64,000 nt of DNA from Candidatus Thioglobus sp. (GCA_028352435.1 JAOMMB010000001.1:62001-126000); one strand, 5' to 3'. Shown: positions 1 through 12,546, counted from the first letter of the stretch. Made by a program: numbers and translations. The notes: a model not told the origin generated them from the letters alone.

Positions 1-1
1 G

Positions 2-214
2 AAAGATTTGTGGTTTAAGAGTCCATACAATACCTATCGACACAAGGGCTTGCCACCAGGGGCAATTGGCTCAGTTGGTCTAGAATCTTTACGGGCAGCT
101 ACACATCCTTTGAAGTCCGATTATTTATATTTTGTGGCAAAAAAAGATGGCACCCATGCATTTGCAAAAACTTATAAACAACATCTTATTAATATCAAGA
201 AGTATCTAAAATAA
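2..214 (+). CDS. mltG: Endolytic transglycosylase MltG, C-terminal fragment (5' truncated by window edge)
   Basis: C-terminal motif SPYNTYRHKGLPPGAIGSVGLESLRAATHP...YLYFV; directly upstream of tmk, a common arrangement. Confidence 0.85.
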   Translation, partial: KDLWFKSPYNTYRHKGLPPGAIGSVGLESLRAATHPLKSDYLYFVAKKDGTHAFAKTYKQHLINIKKYLK

Positions 215-219
215 AACCC

Positions 220-837
220 ATGCAAAAAGGAAAATTTATCACTATAGATGGCGTTGAAGGCGCTGGTAAAAGTACACAAATAAAATTTATTTGTGACTAT
301 TTAGAGGCAAAGGGAATTAACGTTGTTTTAACGCGAGAGCCCGGTGGAACTGATTTAGGTGAGAAAATTCGTGAGCTATTACTCAGTACCACAACTAAAT
401 CAATGCATAGTGATAGTGAGCTATTACTTATGTTTGCAGCTAGAAATGAACACATTCATCATAAGATTATTCCTGCTCTTGAAAAAGGAGACTGGGTATT
501 GAGTGATCGTTTCACTGATGCTTCGTATGCTTATCAAGGTGGAGGTAGGGGCTTAGATATTGAACGTATTGAGCACTTAGAGCATTGGGTTTTAAAAAAC
601 TTTACACCTGATATGACGTTACTACTAGATATACCCGTAGACTTGGGTATGTCACGTGTTGAATCTAGAGGTGAGAAAGACCGTATCGAATTAGAAGATC
701 TAGATTTTTTTGAGCGCGTTAGACAAGCGTATATTGATCGTTCAGAAAAATATCCACAACGAATTAAGCTGATTGATTCTTCGAAATCTCGTGAGCATAC
801 CAGTGCCCAAATTGAGAAAATTTTAGAAATATTATGA
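220..837 (+). CDS. tmk: Thymidylate kinase
   Basis: FITIDGVEGAGKSTQ P-loop, TREPGGT, DRFTDASYAYQGGGR motifs. Confidence 0.97.
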   Translation: MQKGKFITIDGVEGAGKSTQIKFICDYLEAKGINVVLTREPGGTDLGEKIRELLLSTTTKSMHSDSELLLMFAARNEHIHHKIIPALEKGDWVLSDRFTDASYAYQGGGRGLDIERIEHLEHWVLKNFTPDMTLLLDIPVDLGMSRVESRGEKDRIELEDLDFFERVRQAYIDRSEKYPQRIKLIDSSKSREHTSAQIEKILEIL

Positions 838-1847
838 ATCTTCCTTGGCACGATCAGGCACTTTCTAAACTGCAAAAAATGATTGATCAGAATCATCTAC
901 CTCATGCACTACTTATTACGGGCACTCAAAAAATTGGAAAATTTGAATTCATGCAGCAATTGGTAGGTATTTTACTCAAGGATGATGCAATAATTAGAAG
1001 GGATAACATTCTCGAAGAGCTCGATCACCCAGTATTAATAAGACGCTCTAATTACACCAATATGATTTATTGTCGAGCAGGTGAAATTAACGAAAAAACT
1101 AAAAATCGCTCTAAAGATATTCGCATAGACCAGGTGCGTGCTTTTTGTGAGGCACTAAATAAAACGGCTGATGATTTACAAATTGGCGTGATTTTTTACG
1201 GCGATCAAATGACTGTCAATGCGGCCAATAGTTTATTAAAAACATTGGAAGAGCCACGAGAAAATACATTAATCATTATCTTAGCGCATAATGTTCAAAA
1301 CTTGCCAGTGACTGTTGTTTCTCGTTGTCAAAATATTCATATTGCACCCAGCTTTGATGACAAAACTCAAGCGTGGCTTAAAGCGCAACTCAGCGAAACC
1401 CAAAATGCTGATTTTGATATTACACAGCTGCTGGAAAATACTCATGGAGTGCCGTTTAAAGTGCTTAGTGAATTAACAGAGGGTGGCTTTATTGCTTATC
1501 AAGCCTATCAGAATCAATTGCTTAATATTGCCATTCATCCCTTAACTATTAATCAAACACAAATATTTGAAGGTAATGAACTGGAAGTATTACACTGTTT
1601 GCAAAACTTAATTATTGAAGCAATTAAGCTTAAAACAACGCAACAAGAAGGTGGATTGGTTGAACTTAATCAGTTGGCTGAGCGTGCAAAATCAGATTTT
1701 TTATTCAAACTACTGGATGATGTGTATCAAGCCATTCGCTTGTCAAAAACCAGTGTCAACATTAAATTATTATTGGATAATATTTTAATTGTGTGGTCTC
1801 ACATCACCCATTTAAAGCAATATCCACAAATAAGTTCAAATTATTAG
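834..1847 (+). CDS. holB: DNA polymerase III delta' subunit
   Basis: AAA+ clamp-loader features ([30 protein letters not shown]); follows tmk. Confidence 0.9.
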   Translation: MNLPWHDQALSKLQKMIDQNHLPHALLITGTQKIGKFEFMQQLVGILLKDDAIIRRDNILEELDHPVLIRRSNYTNMIYCRAGEINEKTKNRSKDIRIDQVRAFCEALNKTADDLQIGVIFYGDQMTVNAANSLLKTLEEPRENTLIIILAHNVQNLPVTVVSRCQNIHIAPSFDDKTQAWLKAQLSETQNADFDITQLLENTHGVPFKVLSELTEGGFIAYQAYQNQLLNIAIHPLTINQTQIFEGNELEVLHCLQNLIIEAIKLKTTQQEGGLVELNQLAERAKSDFLFKLLDDVYQAIRLSKTSVNIKLLLDNILIVWSHITHLKQYPQISSNY

Positions 1848-1855
1848 GAGCAAAT

Positions 1856-3139
1856 ATGAGTCAATCAGATATCTTATTCGAACAAGCAAAAAAAGTTATA
1901 CCAGGTGGGGTGAATTCCCCAGTTCGTGCCTTTAATGGTGTCGGTGGAAATCCAATATTTTTTACTCGAGGCGAAGGCCCTTATTTATTTGATGCAGATG
2001 ATAAAAAATATATCGATTATGTAGGTTCATGGGGGCCAATGATTCTTGGCCATGCTAATCAAGTGGTGGTTTCTGCAGTTAAAGCGACCTTGGAAAATGG
2101 ATTGGGGTTTGGTGCTCCAACTGAAATTGAAACAATTTTAGCCACCAAGGTTTGCGAGTTGGTTCCTTCTATTGAAATGGTGCGCATGGTGAGCTCTGGA
2201 ACAGAGGCAACCATGAGTGCTATTCGTTTGGCGCGTGGCCATACTGGCAGAGATACAATTATTAAGTTTGAGGGTTGTTATCACGGCCACTCTGACTCGT
2301 TGTTAGTTAAAGCTGGCTCAGGTGCTTTAACTTTGGGGGTGCCAACCTCTCCTGGTGTGCCAGCTGATTTTGCCAAATATACGCTCACCCTTGAATACAA
2401 TAACTTAGAGCAAGTTCGTGAAACTTTAAGCGAAGTGGGCGATAAAGTAGCCTGTATTATTGTTGAACCTGTTGCTGGAAATATGAACTGTATTCCACCA
2501 GTTGATGGTTTTTTACAAGGATTGCGCAAGGTTTGTGATCAGCATGGCGTAATTCTGATTTTTGATGAAGTAATGACAGGATTTCGTGTGGCATTAGGTG
2601 GCGCGCAAGAACTTTATGGCGTTACCCCTGATTTAACTACTTTAGGCAAAGTCATTGGCGGCGGATTACCAGTGGGTGCATTTGGTGGTAAATATGACAT
2701 TATGTCATCGATTGCGCCGCTAGGCCCTGTTTATCAGGCAGGAACCTTGTCCGGCAACCCAATGTCTATGTCAGCAGGTTTGGCCATGCTTAATGTTTTG
2801 TCAGCTGATAAGAATTTTTATCAAAAGCTTGGCGCTAAAGTTCAAATGCTAACTGATGGTATTTTGGCCAAGGCCAAAGAGCACAATATTGGTATGACAG
2901 CTAATTCTGCCGGCGGAATGTTTGGATTATTTTTTACAGACTCGACATCAGTAACTAACTTCAACCAAACTTCAGAATGCGATGTTGAAAAATTTAAGAA
3001 GTTTTATCATTTAATGCTGGAAGAAGGCATATATATGGCGCCTTCAGCTTATGAAGCAGGTTTTATTTCTAGTAGTCATTCTGAGCAAGATATTCAAGAT
3101 ACCATTGATGCAGCTGGGCGTGCATTTGCTCAGCTTTAA
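1856..3139 (+). CDS. hemL: Glutamate-1-semialdehyde 2,1-aminomutase
   Basis: [54 protein letters not shown] at 1856 with upstream AGGAG preferred over the longer track start at 1793. Confidence 0.97.
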   Translation: MSQSDILFEQAKKVIPGGVNSPVRAFNGVGGNPIFFTRGEGPYLFDADDKKYIDYVGSWGPMILGHANQVVVSAVKATLENGLGFGAPTEIETILATKVCELVPSIEMVRMVSSGTEATMSAIRLARGHTGRDTIIKFEGCYHGHSDSLLVKAGSGALTLGVPTSPGVPADFAKYTLTLEYNNLEQVRETLSEVGDKVACIIVEPVAGNMNCIPPVDGFLQGLRKVCDQHGVILIFDEVMTGFRVALGGAQELYGVTPDLTTLGKVIGGGLPVGAFGGKYDIMSSIAPLGPVYQAGTLSGNPMSMSAGLAMLNVLSADKNFYQKLGAKVQMLTDGILAKAKEHNIGMTANSAGGMFGLFFTDSTSVTNFNQTSECDVEKFKKFYHLMLEEGIYMAPSAYEAGFISSSHSEQDIQDTIDAAGRAFAQL

Positions 3140-3145
3140 TATTTT

Positions 3146-3736
3146 ATGAATATTGAGGTTGTTGAATCAGAGCTAAAACAAGCTGCGATAACGCTAGATC
3201 GGTTTAACAATAACATCACTATTTTTGGCTCAGCAAGAGTTAATGATGATAGTGAATTGGCAAAAACTGCCTACCAGTTAGGTAGACGTTTATCTGACCA
3301 AGGGTTTAATATACTAACGGGCGCAGGTCCTGGCATTATGAGAGCAGCTAACCAAGGTGCTTTTGAAGGTAAGTCTAGTAGTATTGGTCTAAATATTAAA
3401 CTACCTAAAGAGCAAATTCCAAATCCATTTTTGGATCAATGCTTATTGTTTGAGCACCTCTTTACCCGTAAAGTGGCGTTAATTAAATACGCAGATGCTT
3501 GTGTGTTTTTTCCAGGCGGCTTTGGCACTGTTGATGAGCTTATGGAGGCTCTTGCTTTAGTACAAACTAGAAAAAGCAAGCCAATTAAAATATTCTTACT
3601 AGGGGAAGTTTTTTGGAAGCCTTTAATTAGTTTTTTTAAAACCCTTGAGCAATATCAATATATTAGACAATCTGATTTAGAATTATTTTGTATTGTTGAT
3701 AATATCGACAATATCATAGAACAAATTAAGGAGTAA
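3146..3736 (+). CDS. LOG family protein (TIGR00730-like, lysine-decarboxylase-like fold)
   Basis: GAGPGIMRAANQGAF and PGGFGTVDELMEAL motifs. Confidence 0.9.
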   Translation: MNIEVVESELKQAAITLDRFNNNITIFGSARVNDDSELAKTAYQLGRRLSDQGFNILTGAGPGIMRAANQGAFEGKSSSIGLNIKLPKEQIPNPFLDQCLLFEHLFTRKVALIKYADACVFFPGGFGTVDELMEALALVQTRKSKPIKIFLLGEVFWKPLISFFKTLEQYQYIRQSDLELFCIVDNIDNIIEQIKE

Positions 3737-3738
3737 TG

Positions 3739-4392
3739 ATGGCATTAGCTATTTTTGATTTAGATAAAACCCTTATTAATGGCGATAGTGATTTTCTCTG
3801 GGGTGATTTTATGAGTGAAATAGGTGTGGTTGATGCACATACCTATCAGGCAAAAAATCAATATTTTTATGATCAATATGCACTGGGTAAACTTGATATC
3901 AATGAATACTTAGAGTTTTGTTTAGAGCCATTATCTAAGCATGACATGAAAACACTCAATAATTGGCATAAGCAATTTATGCAGGAAAAAGTTGAGGACA
4001 TTTTTCTACCTAAAGCCCAAGCTGTGGTTAATGAGCACAAGGCTAAAGGAGATACATTATTAGTGATCACTGCCACCAATAGTTTTGTGACTGCACCGAT
4101 TGTAGAGCGTTATGGTATTAACAATCTATTAGCAACTAACCCTGAAATCAAAAACAATCAATACACGGGTAAGGTCGTTGGCGTGCCTTGTTTTCAACAA
4201 GGAAAAATTACACATTTAAAACACTGGCTAGAATTAACTGGAGAAAGCATGGAAGGCGCTAGTTTTTATTCAGATTCTCACAATGATCTACCCATGCTAG
4301 AGTTGGTAGATCATCCTGTCGTTGTGCATGCTGATCAAAAATTAAAAGCAATTGCACTAGATCGAGGTTGGCCAAGTTTGGATTGGACTTAA
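3739..4392 (+). CDS. HAD-IB family hydrolase
   Basis: FDLDKTLINGDSD N-terminal HAD motif, SDSHNDLPML C-terminal motif. Confidence 0.9.
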   Translation: MALAIFDLDKTLINGDSDFLWGDFMSEIGVVDAHTYQAKNQYFYDQYALGKLDINEYLEFCLEPLSKHDMKTLNNWHKQFMQEKVEDIFLPKAQAVVNEHKAKGDTLLVITATNSFVTAPIVERYGINNLLATNPEIKNNQYTGKVVGVPCFQQGKITHLKHWLELTGESMEGASFYSDSHNDLPMLELVDHPVVVHADQKLKAIALDRGWPSLDWT

Positions 4393-4420
4393 AATATTTT
4401 AATCTTAAATTTCAGACAAT

Positions 4421-4447
4421 AAAAAACCGCCTTTAGGCGGTTTTTTG
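4421..4447. terminator. Bidirectional intrinsic terminator
   Basis: AAAAAACCGCC-TTTA-GGCGGTTTTTT perfect hairpin between convergent genes. Confidence 0.9.
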
Positions 4448-4466
4448 TTAGTAGTTTCAGTAGAAA

Positions 4467-4982
4467 CTACATGTACAAGTGATGGTCACCATCAGCTGCT
4501 TCATCAAAGTAAGTTGCAGCACCTGCAAACTCAACACCATCAATGAAGTCATCTTTACTATAGCCAAACAACTCAACAGTCATTTCACAAGCAATAAACT
4601 TAACATCAAACTCTTGACACATTGAGCGAAGTTCTTCGATTTTAGCAACACCATGTTTAGCCATGGTTTTTTTCATTAACCATGTGACTAAAGACTCAGC
4701 GCCAGGAATATTCCATAGAATATTTGGGATTTTAGGACCAAAATCAATTTTTTGTAACCATTTAGGACCAAAAGGCATCTTCATTGGCATACTTGGGTTT
4801 CCAATTGGAGAAACTCTAAGTTTAGATGTGTCTTTTAATAAAAGATTTAAACCATAGAAAGTAAAGAAGATTGTTACCTCTTTGTCCATTGCAACACCAG
4901 TAGAGGCAATGATGAAAGGCGGGAATGCCCAGTCAAAAGTACCTTTAGTAGCGATGATAGTCATTTTATTGTTATCTGACAT
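4467..4982 (-). CDS. DsrE/DsrF/DsrH-like (DsrE2-type) sulfur-transfer family protein
   Basis: Family-like pattern TIIATKGTFDWAFPPFIIASTGVAMDKEVTIFFTFYGLNLL, C at CQEFDVKFIACEMTVELFG; next to TusA. Confidence 0.8.
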   Translation of the reverse strand: MSDNNKMTIIATKGTFDWAFPPFIIASTGVAMDKEVTIFFTFYGLNLLLKDTSKLRVSPIGNPSMPMKMPFGPKWLQKIDFGPKIPNILWNIPGAESLVTWLMKKTMAKHGVAKIEELRSMCQEFDVKFIACEMTVELFGYSKDDFIDGVEFAGAATYFDEAADGDHHLYM

Positions 4983-5010
4983 AGTTATTCCCCTTTAAGA
5001 TGATTAAAGA

Positions 5011-5235
5011 TTAAGCTCTTTCAATCGTGAAGATGTACTTACCAGCATCTTCAGTTGTAGAGATAAGCTTGTTACCAGTTTGATTACAGAAAGCCTCGAT
5101 ATCTTTTACCGAACCTGCATCTGTAGAGATTACATCTAAGACCTTACCAAGATCCATTTTTGATAAAGCTTTCTTAGTTTTTAAAATTGGTAATGGGCAG
5201 TTTAAGCCTGATGCATCTAAAGTTTCGTCAGCCAT
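5011..5235 (-). CDS. tusA: Sulfur carrier protein TusA
   Basis: LDASGLNCPLPILKTKKAL signature (CPxP). Confidence 0.93.
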   Translation of the reverse strand: MADETLDASGLNCPLPILKTKKALSKMDLGKVLDVISTDAGSVKDIEAFCNQTGNKLISTTEDAGKYIFTIERA

Positions 5236-5344
5236 TGGTGGACTCCTTTTTTTGTTTTTAATTAAAAAATATCATCTTGTTTTTTTGTAAACAAGTTTGG
5301 CTATTTTAGTCGCACAAGGCTAAAGAGTCAAATATAATGAACTC

Positions 5345-6676
5345 ATGATAAAGATTATTACCTTGTGTTCGTTTTTAGCTACTAATGCCTATGCATTAAA
5401 TCTACCTCAGACCAATCTATCTGAATCACTCCAAGAGCAAAAGCAAGGCAACGAATTCTTGCAAATTATCTGGAATACCGACAGAGTGGTTGGCGATGTG
5501 GAGACTCAGGTCTATTTAAAAAAAATTGGCCATGAATTAAGTACTTTTAGTGAAGACCCTTCTAAGCATTTTGATTTTTTAATGCTGAATGATAATAGTA
5601 TTAATGCTTTTGCTGGTCCTTATGGCTATATTGGCGTGCATACGGGTATGTTACTTAGTTCGGAGTCAGAGTCAGAGTTAGCAGGCGTTTTATCCCATGA
5701 AATGTCGCATGTTACTCAAAATCATTTGAGTCGCTTTAGTGAAAAAACTGACAAACAAACTTATCTCATGGTGGCTGGTATGATCGCTGCTGCATTGGTT
5801 GATAATACTAATGCATCCCAAGCCATTGCCGCTTCAACTGTTGCTGGAACGGCGCAACAAAATATTAACTTTACGCGTGAACACGAATGGGAGGCCGATA
5901 GAATCGGCATCAAAATGTTAAGTAAAACAGGTTTTGATCCAAGCGGCATGGCACATTTTTTTGAAAAATTAAAAGACGATCCTAATGCGCAAGAATTTTT
6001 AAGATCTCACCCATTAAGTATCAACCGAGTTTCTGATGCAATGCAGCGCTCTAGTCGACTAACGGGCGATTATCGAGAGGATTCGTTCGAGTATCAAACC
6101 ATTAAAGCTAAGTTGTATTACCATCAGAATAAGCGCATTAAGCTTAATAAAGACCTAAGTGTAACTTTGTATATGCAAGCCTATGAAGCATTAGAAGCGC
6201 AAAAATATACCCTTGCGAAGGGTTATATTAAGCAACTTTTAGAGCAAAATCAAAGCGAACCAAGCCATATTTTAGCGGGCAGAGTTTATTCTAAATTGGG
6301 CCAGCTAGAAATGGCGCAACAACACTTTTCAAATGTTTTACAAACGGAGTCAGGTGTTTATTATGCAGCTAAGGCTTATTTAGAAAATCGCCAAACTCAA
6401 AAAGGCATTCAACTTTTAAGACGCTATTTAAAGCAAAACTCAGGCACTTATCAATCGCACAAGTTACTATCTTCTTTATATGTGGATACAGGAGGCTTGG
6501 ATCGTGCGCATATTCATAATGCTAAGGCATTAGCAATTCAAGGCAAGCTTGATCAGGCGATAGATCGATATGAGAGAGCAAAGTCGACTACTCGCTCTCA
6601 AGATCTATTTGATGTGATTAATGTTGAAATCGAGCGCTTGGAAAAGCGAATAGATCTTTATAAAGAATTGCTTTAA
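5345..6676 (+). CDS. M48 family metalloprotease with C-terminal TPR region (BepA/YfgC-like)
   Basis: HEMSH zinc motif, EHEWEADRIGIKML, signal-like N terminus, TPR-like C-terminal half. Confidence 0.9.
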   Translation: MIKIITLCSFLATNAYALNLPQTNLSESLQEQKQGNEFLQIIWNTDRVVGDVETQVYLKKIGHELSTFSEDPSKHFDFLMLNDNSINAFAGPYGYIGVHTGMLLSSESESELAGVLSHEMSHVTQNHLSRFSEKTDKQTYLMVAGMIAAALVDNTNASQAIAASTVAGTAQQNINFTREHEWEADRIGIKMLSKTGFDPSGMAHFFEKLKDDPNAQEFLRSHPLSINRVSDAMQRSSRLTGDYREDSFEYQTIKAKLYYHQNKRIKLNKDLSVTLYMQAYEALEAQKYTLAKGYIKQLLEQNQSEPSHILAGRVYSKLGQLEMAQQHFSNVLQTESGVYYAAKAYLENRQTQKGIQLLRRYLKQNSGTYQSHKLLSSLYVDTGGLDRAHIHNAKALAIQGKLDQAIDRYERAKSTTRSQDLFDVINVEIERLEKRIDLYKELL

Positions 6677-6682
6677 AGGTAT

Positions 6683-7342
6683 TTAAGCACCTACAACTTT
6701 AACACCGTTAGGGGTGCCTAATAATAAAACATTGGCACCACGATTAGCAAACAAACCATTGGTAACTGTGCCAATAATACTATCTAGCTTTGTTTCCAAG
6801 GATTTAGCATCAGTAATCTTCAAACCTTTAATGTCTAAAATTTGGTTACCGTTGTCAGTAGTAAAATCTCGAAGAGTAGCTTGACCACCAATTTCTTTTT
6901 CAATAGTGCGTTTAACATAGTTAGCTGCCATTGGAATTACTTCAACAGGTAATGGGAATTCGCCCATAACTGATACTAATTTTGATTCATCGGCAATACA
7001 CACAAAGCGCTCAGCAACTGCAGCTACTATCTTTTCGCGTGTTAGCGCACCACCACCACCTTTGATAAGGTTCAAGCCATCATCAGACTCATCAGCGCCA
7101 TCAATATATACAGAAATTGATTCAACGTTGTTTAAGTCAAATACTTTAATACCATGAGCCTCTAAGCGATCTGCTGTTGCAACTGAACTCGCTACAGCAC
7201 CGATGATATCGTCTTTCATTGTGGCCAAAGCATCAATGAAAAAATTAGCGGTAGAGCCTGTACCCACGCCTATAATAGTACCCTTAACAACATATTTAAG
7301 TGCCTCTTGCGCAACGTCGAATTTCATTTCGTCTTGAGTCAT
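6683..7342 (-). CDS. rpiA: Ribose-5-phosphate isomerase A
   Basis: [43 protein letters not shown] start set at 7342. Confidence 0.96.
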   Translation of the reverse strand: MTQDEMKFDVAQEALKYVVKGTIIGVGTGSTANFFIDALATMKDDIIGAVASSVATADRLEAHGIKVFDLNNVESISVYIDGADESDDGLNLIKGGGGALTREKIVAAVAERFVCIADESKLVSVMGEFPLPVEVIPMAANYVKRTIEKEIGGQATLRDFTTDNGNQILDIKGLKITDAKSLETKLDSIIGTVTNGLFANRGANVLLLGTPNGVKVVGA

Positions 7343-7405
7343 GATGTGCTCCAATTTTTTTTATACATTCAATTAATTATACCCTGAGAGACCACTTTAT
7401 CTATT

Positions 7406-7993
7406 ATGAAAAAAATCATTCTTGCGAGTAATAACACTGGAAAAATACGCGAATTTAATGCCATGCTTACTGGTATTTACGAGGTAGTGTCTATGAGTGA
7501 TATGAATGTTAAAGAGGTGCCAGAAATCGGCCTAACCTTTGTCGAAAATGCTCTAATTAAAGCTCGTAACGCCTCAGAGCAATCAGGCTTGCCAGCACTT
7601 GCGGATGACTCGGGTATTGTGGTTGATGCATTGGGCGGTGCGCCCGGTATTTATTCTGCACGTTATGCAGGTAATCATGGCGATGATAAGGCTAATACAC
7701 AAAAAATACTAGATGACATGGCGCAAGTTGCGGATGCTCAGAGATCTGCACGTTTCTGGTGCGCCATTGTTTTTGTTGAGCATGCGAATGATCCAACACC
7801 AATTATTATTCAACGAGGATGGGAAGGCGAGATTATGCGTGAAAAGTCGGGTGAAAATGGCTTTGGCTATGATCCTATTTTTTACGTACCAACCCACAAA
7901 AAATCTTCTGCTGAGCTATCTTCAGAGCAAAAAAATAATATCTCTCATCGAGGTAAAGCACTACAAGCACTTTTGAGTGAGTTAAAAAATTAA
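7406..7993 (+). CDS. rdgB: XTP/dITP diphosphatase (HAM1 family)
   Basis: ASNNTGKIREF, LADDSGIVVDALGGAPGIYSARYAG, GFGYDPIF. Confidence 0.96.
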   Translation: MKKIILASNNTGKIREFNAMLTGIYEVVSMSDMNVKEVPEIGLTFVENALIKARNASEQSGLPALADDSGIVVDALGGAPGIYSARYAGNHGDDKANTQKILDDMAQVADAQRSARFWCAIVFVEHANDPTPIIIQRGWEGEIMREKSGENGFGYDPIFYVPTHKKSSAELSSEQKNNISHRGKALQALLSELKN

Positions 7994-7999
7994 ACCAAG

Positions 8000-9106
8000 A
8001 TGCTAGAATTACCCCCACTTTCACTCTACATTCATTACCCTTGGTGTGTTAAAAAATGCCCCTATTGTGACTTCAACTCTCACGAAAATGGTGATAAAAG
8101 TGGCTATATTGAAGAATTATTGATAGATTTAGACGAAGACTTAAGTTATATTCAAAGCCGATCTATTCATTCAATCTTTATAGGTGGTGGCACACCCAGC
8201 TTAATGTCTGAGCAAGATTTATCACAGTTATTTACTGGATTAAGGCAAAAGCTTAATTTTGATCAAGATATTGAAATTACCTTGGAGACCAACCCAGGTA
8301 CCTTTGAAATTGAAAAGTTTAAAGCTTTTAAAAAAATAGGCATTAACCGCTTATCAATTGGCGTTCAATCTTTTGACAACCAAAATTTAAAAGCACTGGG
8401 TCGGATTCATAGCGCTCAAGAGGCAACCAAAGCTTGTATTGAAGCGAGCAAGATTTTTGATAATTTTAATATTGACTTAATGTATGGACTGCAAGGGCAA
8501 TCCACAGCTGAATGTTTGTCCGATTTACAACAAGCAATTGATCTTAATCCTACGCATATTTCTTTTTATCAGCTCACCATTGAACCTAATACTTTATTTG
8601 CAAAATTTCCACCTTTATTACCAAAAGATGATGATATTTGGTCTATGGGTGAAGCGGGTGTAGATCTGCTAGAGAAAAATGGTTTTGCTAGATATGAAGT
8701 GTCAGCTTTCAGTAAACAGCCCTCAAAACATAATATCAATTATTGGGAGTTTGGTGATTACCTCGGTATTGGTGCAGGTGCACATGGAAAAATTACCCTC
8801 ATTGATGATCAAAAAATGATCAGAACACTTAAATCTAAAGCACCCAAAGATTATATTGAAAATCGTAAAAAAACGACCGAACTAATTGATAATCCGGCAT
8901 TTGAATTTATGCTTAATGCACTCAGACTAAAAGAAGGGTTTGATGAGTCTTTGTTCTCTAGTAGAACAGGAGAATCAATAACGCCAATCCATGATAAACT
9001 TAATCAAGCAAAGGATTTAGGGCTCTTAAAACAGCGCGGATCTAAACTTTATCCTACCCAAAAGGGTTTTGATTTTTTAAATGATTTACAGGCATTATTT
9101 TTATGA
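8000..9106 (+). CDS. hemW: HemW-type radical SAM coproporphyrinogen III oxidase-like protein
   Basis: YPWCVKKCPYCDFNSH radical SAM CxxxCxxC, FIGGGTPSLMS, adjacent to rdgB. Confidence 0.95.
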   Translation: MLELPPLSLYIHYPWCVKKCPYCDFNSHENGDKSGYIEELLIDLDEDLSYIQSRSIHSIFIGGGTPSLMSEQDLSQLFTGLRQKLNFDQDIEITLETNPGTFEIEKFKAFKKIGINRLSIGVQSFDNQNLKALGRIHSAQEATKACIEASKIFDNFNIDLMYGLQGQSTAECLSDLQQAIDLNPTHISFYQLTIEPNTLFAKFPPLLPKDDDIWSMGEAGVDLLEKNGFARYEVSAFSKQPSKHNINYWEFGDYLGIGAGAHGKITLIDDQKMIRTLKSKAPKDYIENRKKTTELIDNPAFEFMLNALRLKEGFDESLFSSRTGESITPIHDKLNQAKDLGLLKQRGSKLYPTQKGFDFLNDLQALFL

Positions 9107-9498
9107 AAATTTTAACAATTCTACTAAGTGCTTTATTACTAACAAGTTGCTTTGGTGATGATGCGCCAATAAGTAACGCCCAGTTAGGCCAAGTAACTTT
9201 TGAAAAAAACTGTGCCACTTGTCATGGAAAAGACGGAGAGGGGATTGTCAAAGATTGGAAAAAAAGACAAGCGGATGGAAACTATCCTGCGCCACCAGTA
9301 AACGGCTCGGCACATGCGTGGCATCACTCACCAAAAACTTTATTAAGTACCATTAATAATGGTGGCGCCAAATTGGGTGGACAAATGCCGGCTTTCAAAG
9401 ATCAATTAAGTGAAGAGGAAAAACAAGCCTTGTTAGATTACATGTATAGCCTTTGGCCTAAAGACATTCAAGCTAAATATAGCGCCCAATTTAAGTAG
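9103..9498 (+). CDS. Lipoprotein-type monohaem cytochrome c
   Basis: Lipobox LLTSC, haem motif CATCHG, distal Met region GGQMPAF. Confidence 0.9.
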   Translation: MKILTILLSALLLTSCFGDDAPISNAQLGQVTFEKNCATCHGKDGEGIVKDWKKRQADGNYPAPPVNGSAHAWHHSPKTLLSTINNGGAKLGGQMPAFKDQLSEEEKQALLDYMYSLWPKDIQAKYSAQFK

Positions 9499-9552
9499 TT
9501 ATTTTTTTTAAGCTGTTTAATAATAACTGTTATCGGTAAAATGCGTTGTTAA

Positions 9553-11302
<1,750 letters not shown>

Positions 11303-11344
11303 AATGAGGTAGGCTTTGCCTATTTAAAAAAATCGGTAAATAAT

Positions 11345-11983
11345 ATGATTGAACAAAACTTAGCAATAATTCACAATCGTATTAATACCGTTAAACATCC
11401 GCAAAAAGTTACACTCATTGCTGTTAGCAAAACCAAACCCGCCTCAGATTTACAACAAGCTATTGACGCAGGGCAAAAGAATTTTGGTGAAAACTACCTG
11501 CAAGAAGCCTTAGAAAAAATTCAAGCATTAAAAGGTCAAGATTTAATTTGGCATTTTATCGGCCCGATTCAATCTAACAAAACTAAGCAAATTGCTGAAA
11601 ATTTTTCCTGGGTTCATAGTGTAGATCGGCTAAAAATTGCAAAGCGGCTGAATGATCAGCGCCCAGAAAACATGGAAAATCTCAATATTCTTTTACAAGT
11701 TAATATTGACAACGAGTCTACTAAATCGGGCCTGTTAATTGACGAAATTGACGAAATTATTCCCCATTTTGAAAATTTCCGAAATATTTCTTTAAGAGGG
11801 TTTATGTGTATTCCAAGTCCTGATCATCCGGCGCAAAGCTTCGCTAAAATGGCTCAAATACTCAATAAATACCCAAATTTAGACACTTTATCCATGGGAA
11901 TGAGCTCTGATCTTGAGTTAGCCATTGAAAATGGCGCTACTTTCGTGAGAATCGGCTCGGATATCTTCGGAAAAAGGGCATAA
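11345..11983 (+). CDS. YggS/PLPBP family pyridoxal phosphate homeostasis protein
   Basis: LIAVSKTKPASDLQQAIDAGQKNFGENYLQEA, WHFIGPIQSNKTKQIAE, LSMGMSSDLELAIENGATFVRIGSDIFG. Confidence 0.95.
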   Translation: MIEQNLAIIHNRINTVKHPQKVTLIAVSKTKPASDLQQAIDAGQKNFGENYLQEALEKIQALKGQDLIWHFIGPIQSNKTKQIAENFSWVHSVDRLKIAKRLNDQRPENMENLNILLQVNIDNESTKSGLLIDEIDEIIPHFENFRNISLRGFMCIPSPDHPAQSFAKMAQILNKYPNLDTLSMGMSSDLELAIENGATFVRIGSDIFGKRA

Positions 11984-12031
11984 AGTCGTCCGTTTGTAAA
12001 ATTTCCAAATTTTTTTGATATAATAATCCCT

Positions 12032-12517
12032 ATGAAAATCAAAGTTTTAATCACTGGTGGCACAATTGATAAAGCCTACAAAGAGCTAACAGGTGAATTG
12101 TCATTCACTGAAACACATATGGTAGATATGTTTAATCGTGGACGCTGTATGGCAGATACACTATCTGAAGTGCTTTTTTTAAAAGATTCTCTGGAAATGG
12201 TGGATTCTGATCGAGGATTTATATTGGATAAATGTCTATCTTGTGATGAGCAACATATTCTAATTACCCATGGCACTGATACTATGGCACAAACGGCCAA
12301 GTTTTTAGCTGAAAAAATTAAAGATAAAACGGTAGTTTTATTCGGATCAATGATTCCTTACTCGGTTGATAACTCTGATGCATTGTTTAATTTGGGCGTA
12401 GCTTTAAGCGCTGTCCAACTTAAAAAACCTGGCGTTTATATTGCCATGAACGGGCGAGTGTTTGACTTTGATCAAGTCAAAAAAGACAAAAGCCTAGGAA
12501 TCTTTATAGACGCCTAG
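12032..12517 (+). CDS. Single-domain asparaginase-like protein (N-terminal domain only)
   Basis: LITGGTIDK and ITHGTDTMAQTA catalytic motifs; only 161 aa. Confidence 0.8.
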   Translation: MKIKVLITGGTIDKAYKELTGELSFTETHMVDMFNRGRCMADTLSEVLFLKDSLEMVDSDRGFILDKCLSCDEQHILITHGTDTMAQTAKFLAEKIKDKTVVLFGSMIPYSVDNSDALFNLGVALSAVQLKKPGVYIAMNGRVFDFDQVKKDKSLGIFIDA

Positions 12518-12524
12518 GCTTTTG
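12487..12524. terminator. Bidirectional hairpin terminator overlapping the 3' end of the asparaginase-like CDS
   Basis: CAAAAGCCTAGG (12487-12498) / CCTAGGCTTTTG (12513-12524), 12 bp perfect, between convergent genes. Confidence 0.75.
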
Positions 12525-12546
12525 TTTGAATAAAACTAAAAGCGTT

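Noticed and set aside
534-896. 120-aa antisense ORF over tmk/holB
   Set aside because: Antisense to well-identified conserved genes; no recognised motif.
11303-11345. GTAGGC-TTT-GCCTAT hairpin as a terminator between the pyrK-like gene and the YggS-family gene
   Set aside because: Six-bp stem followed by TTAAAAAAA rather than a T-tract on the + strand; not convincing.
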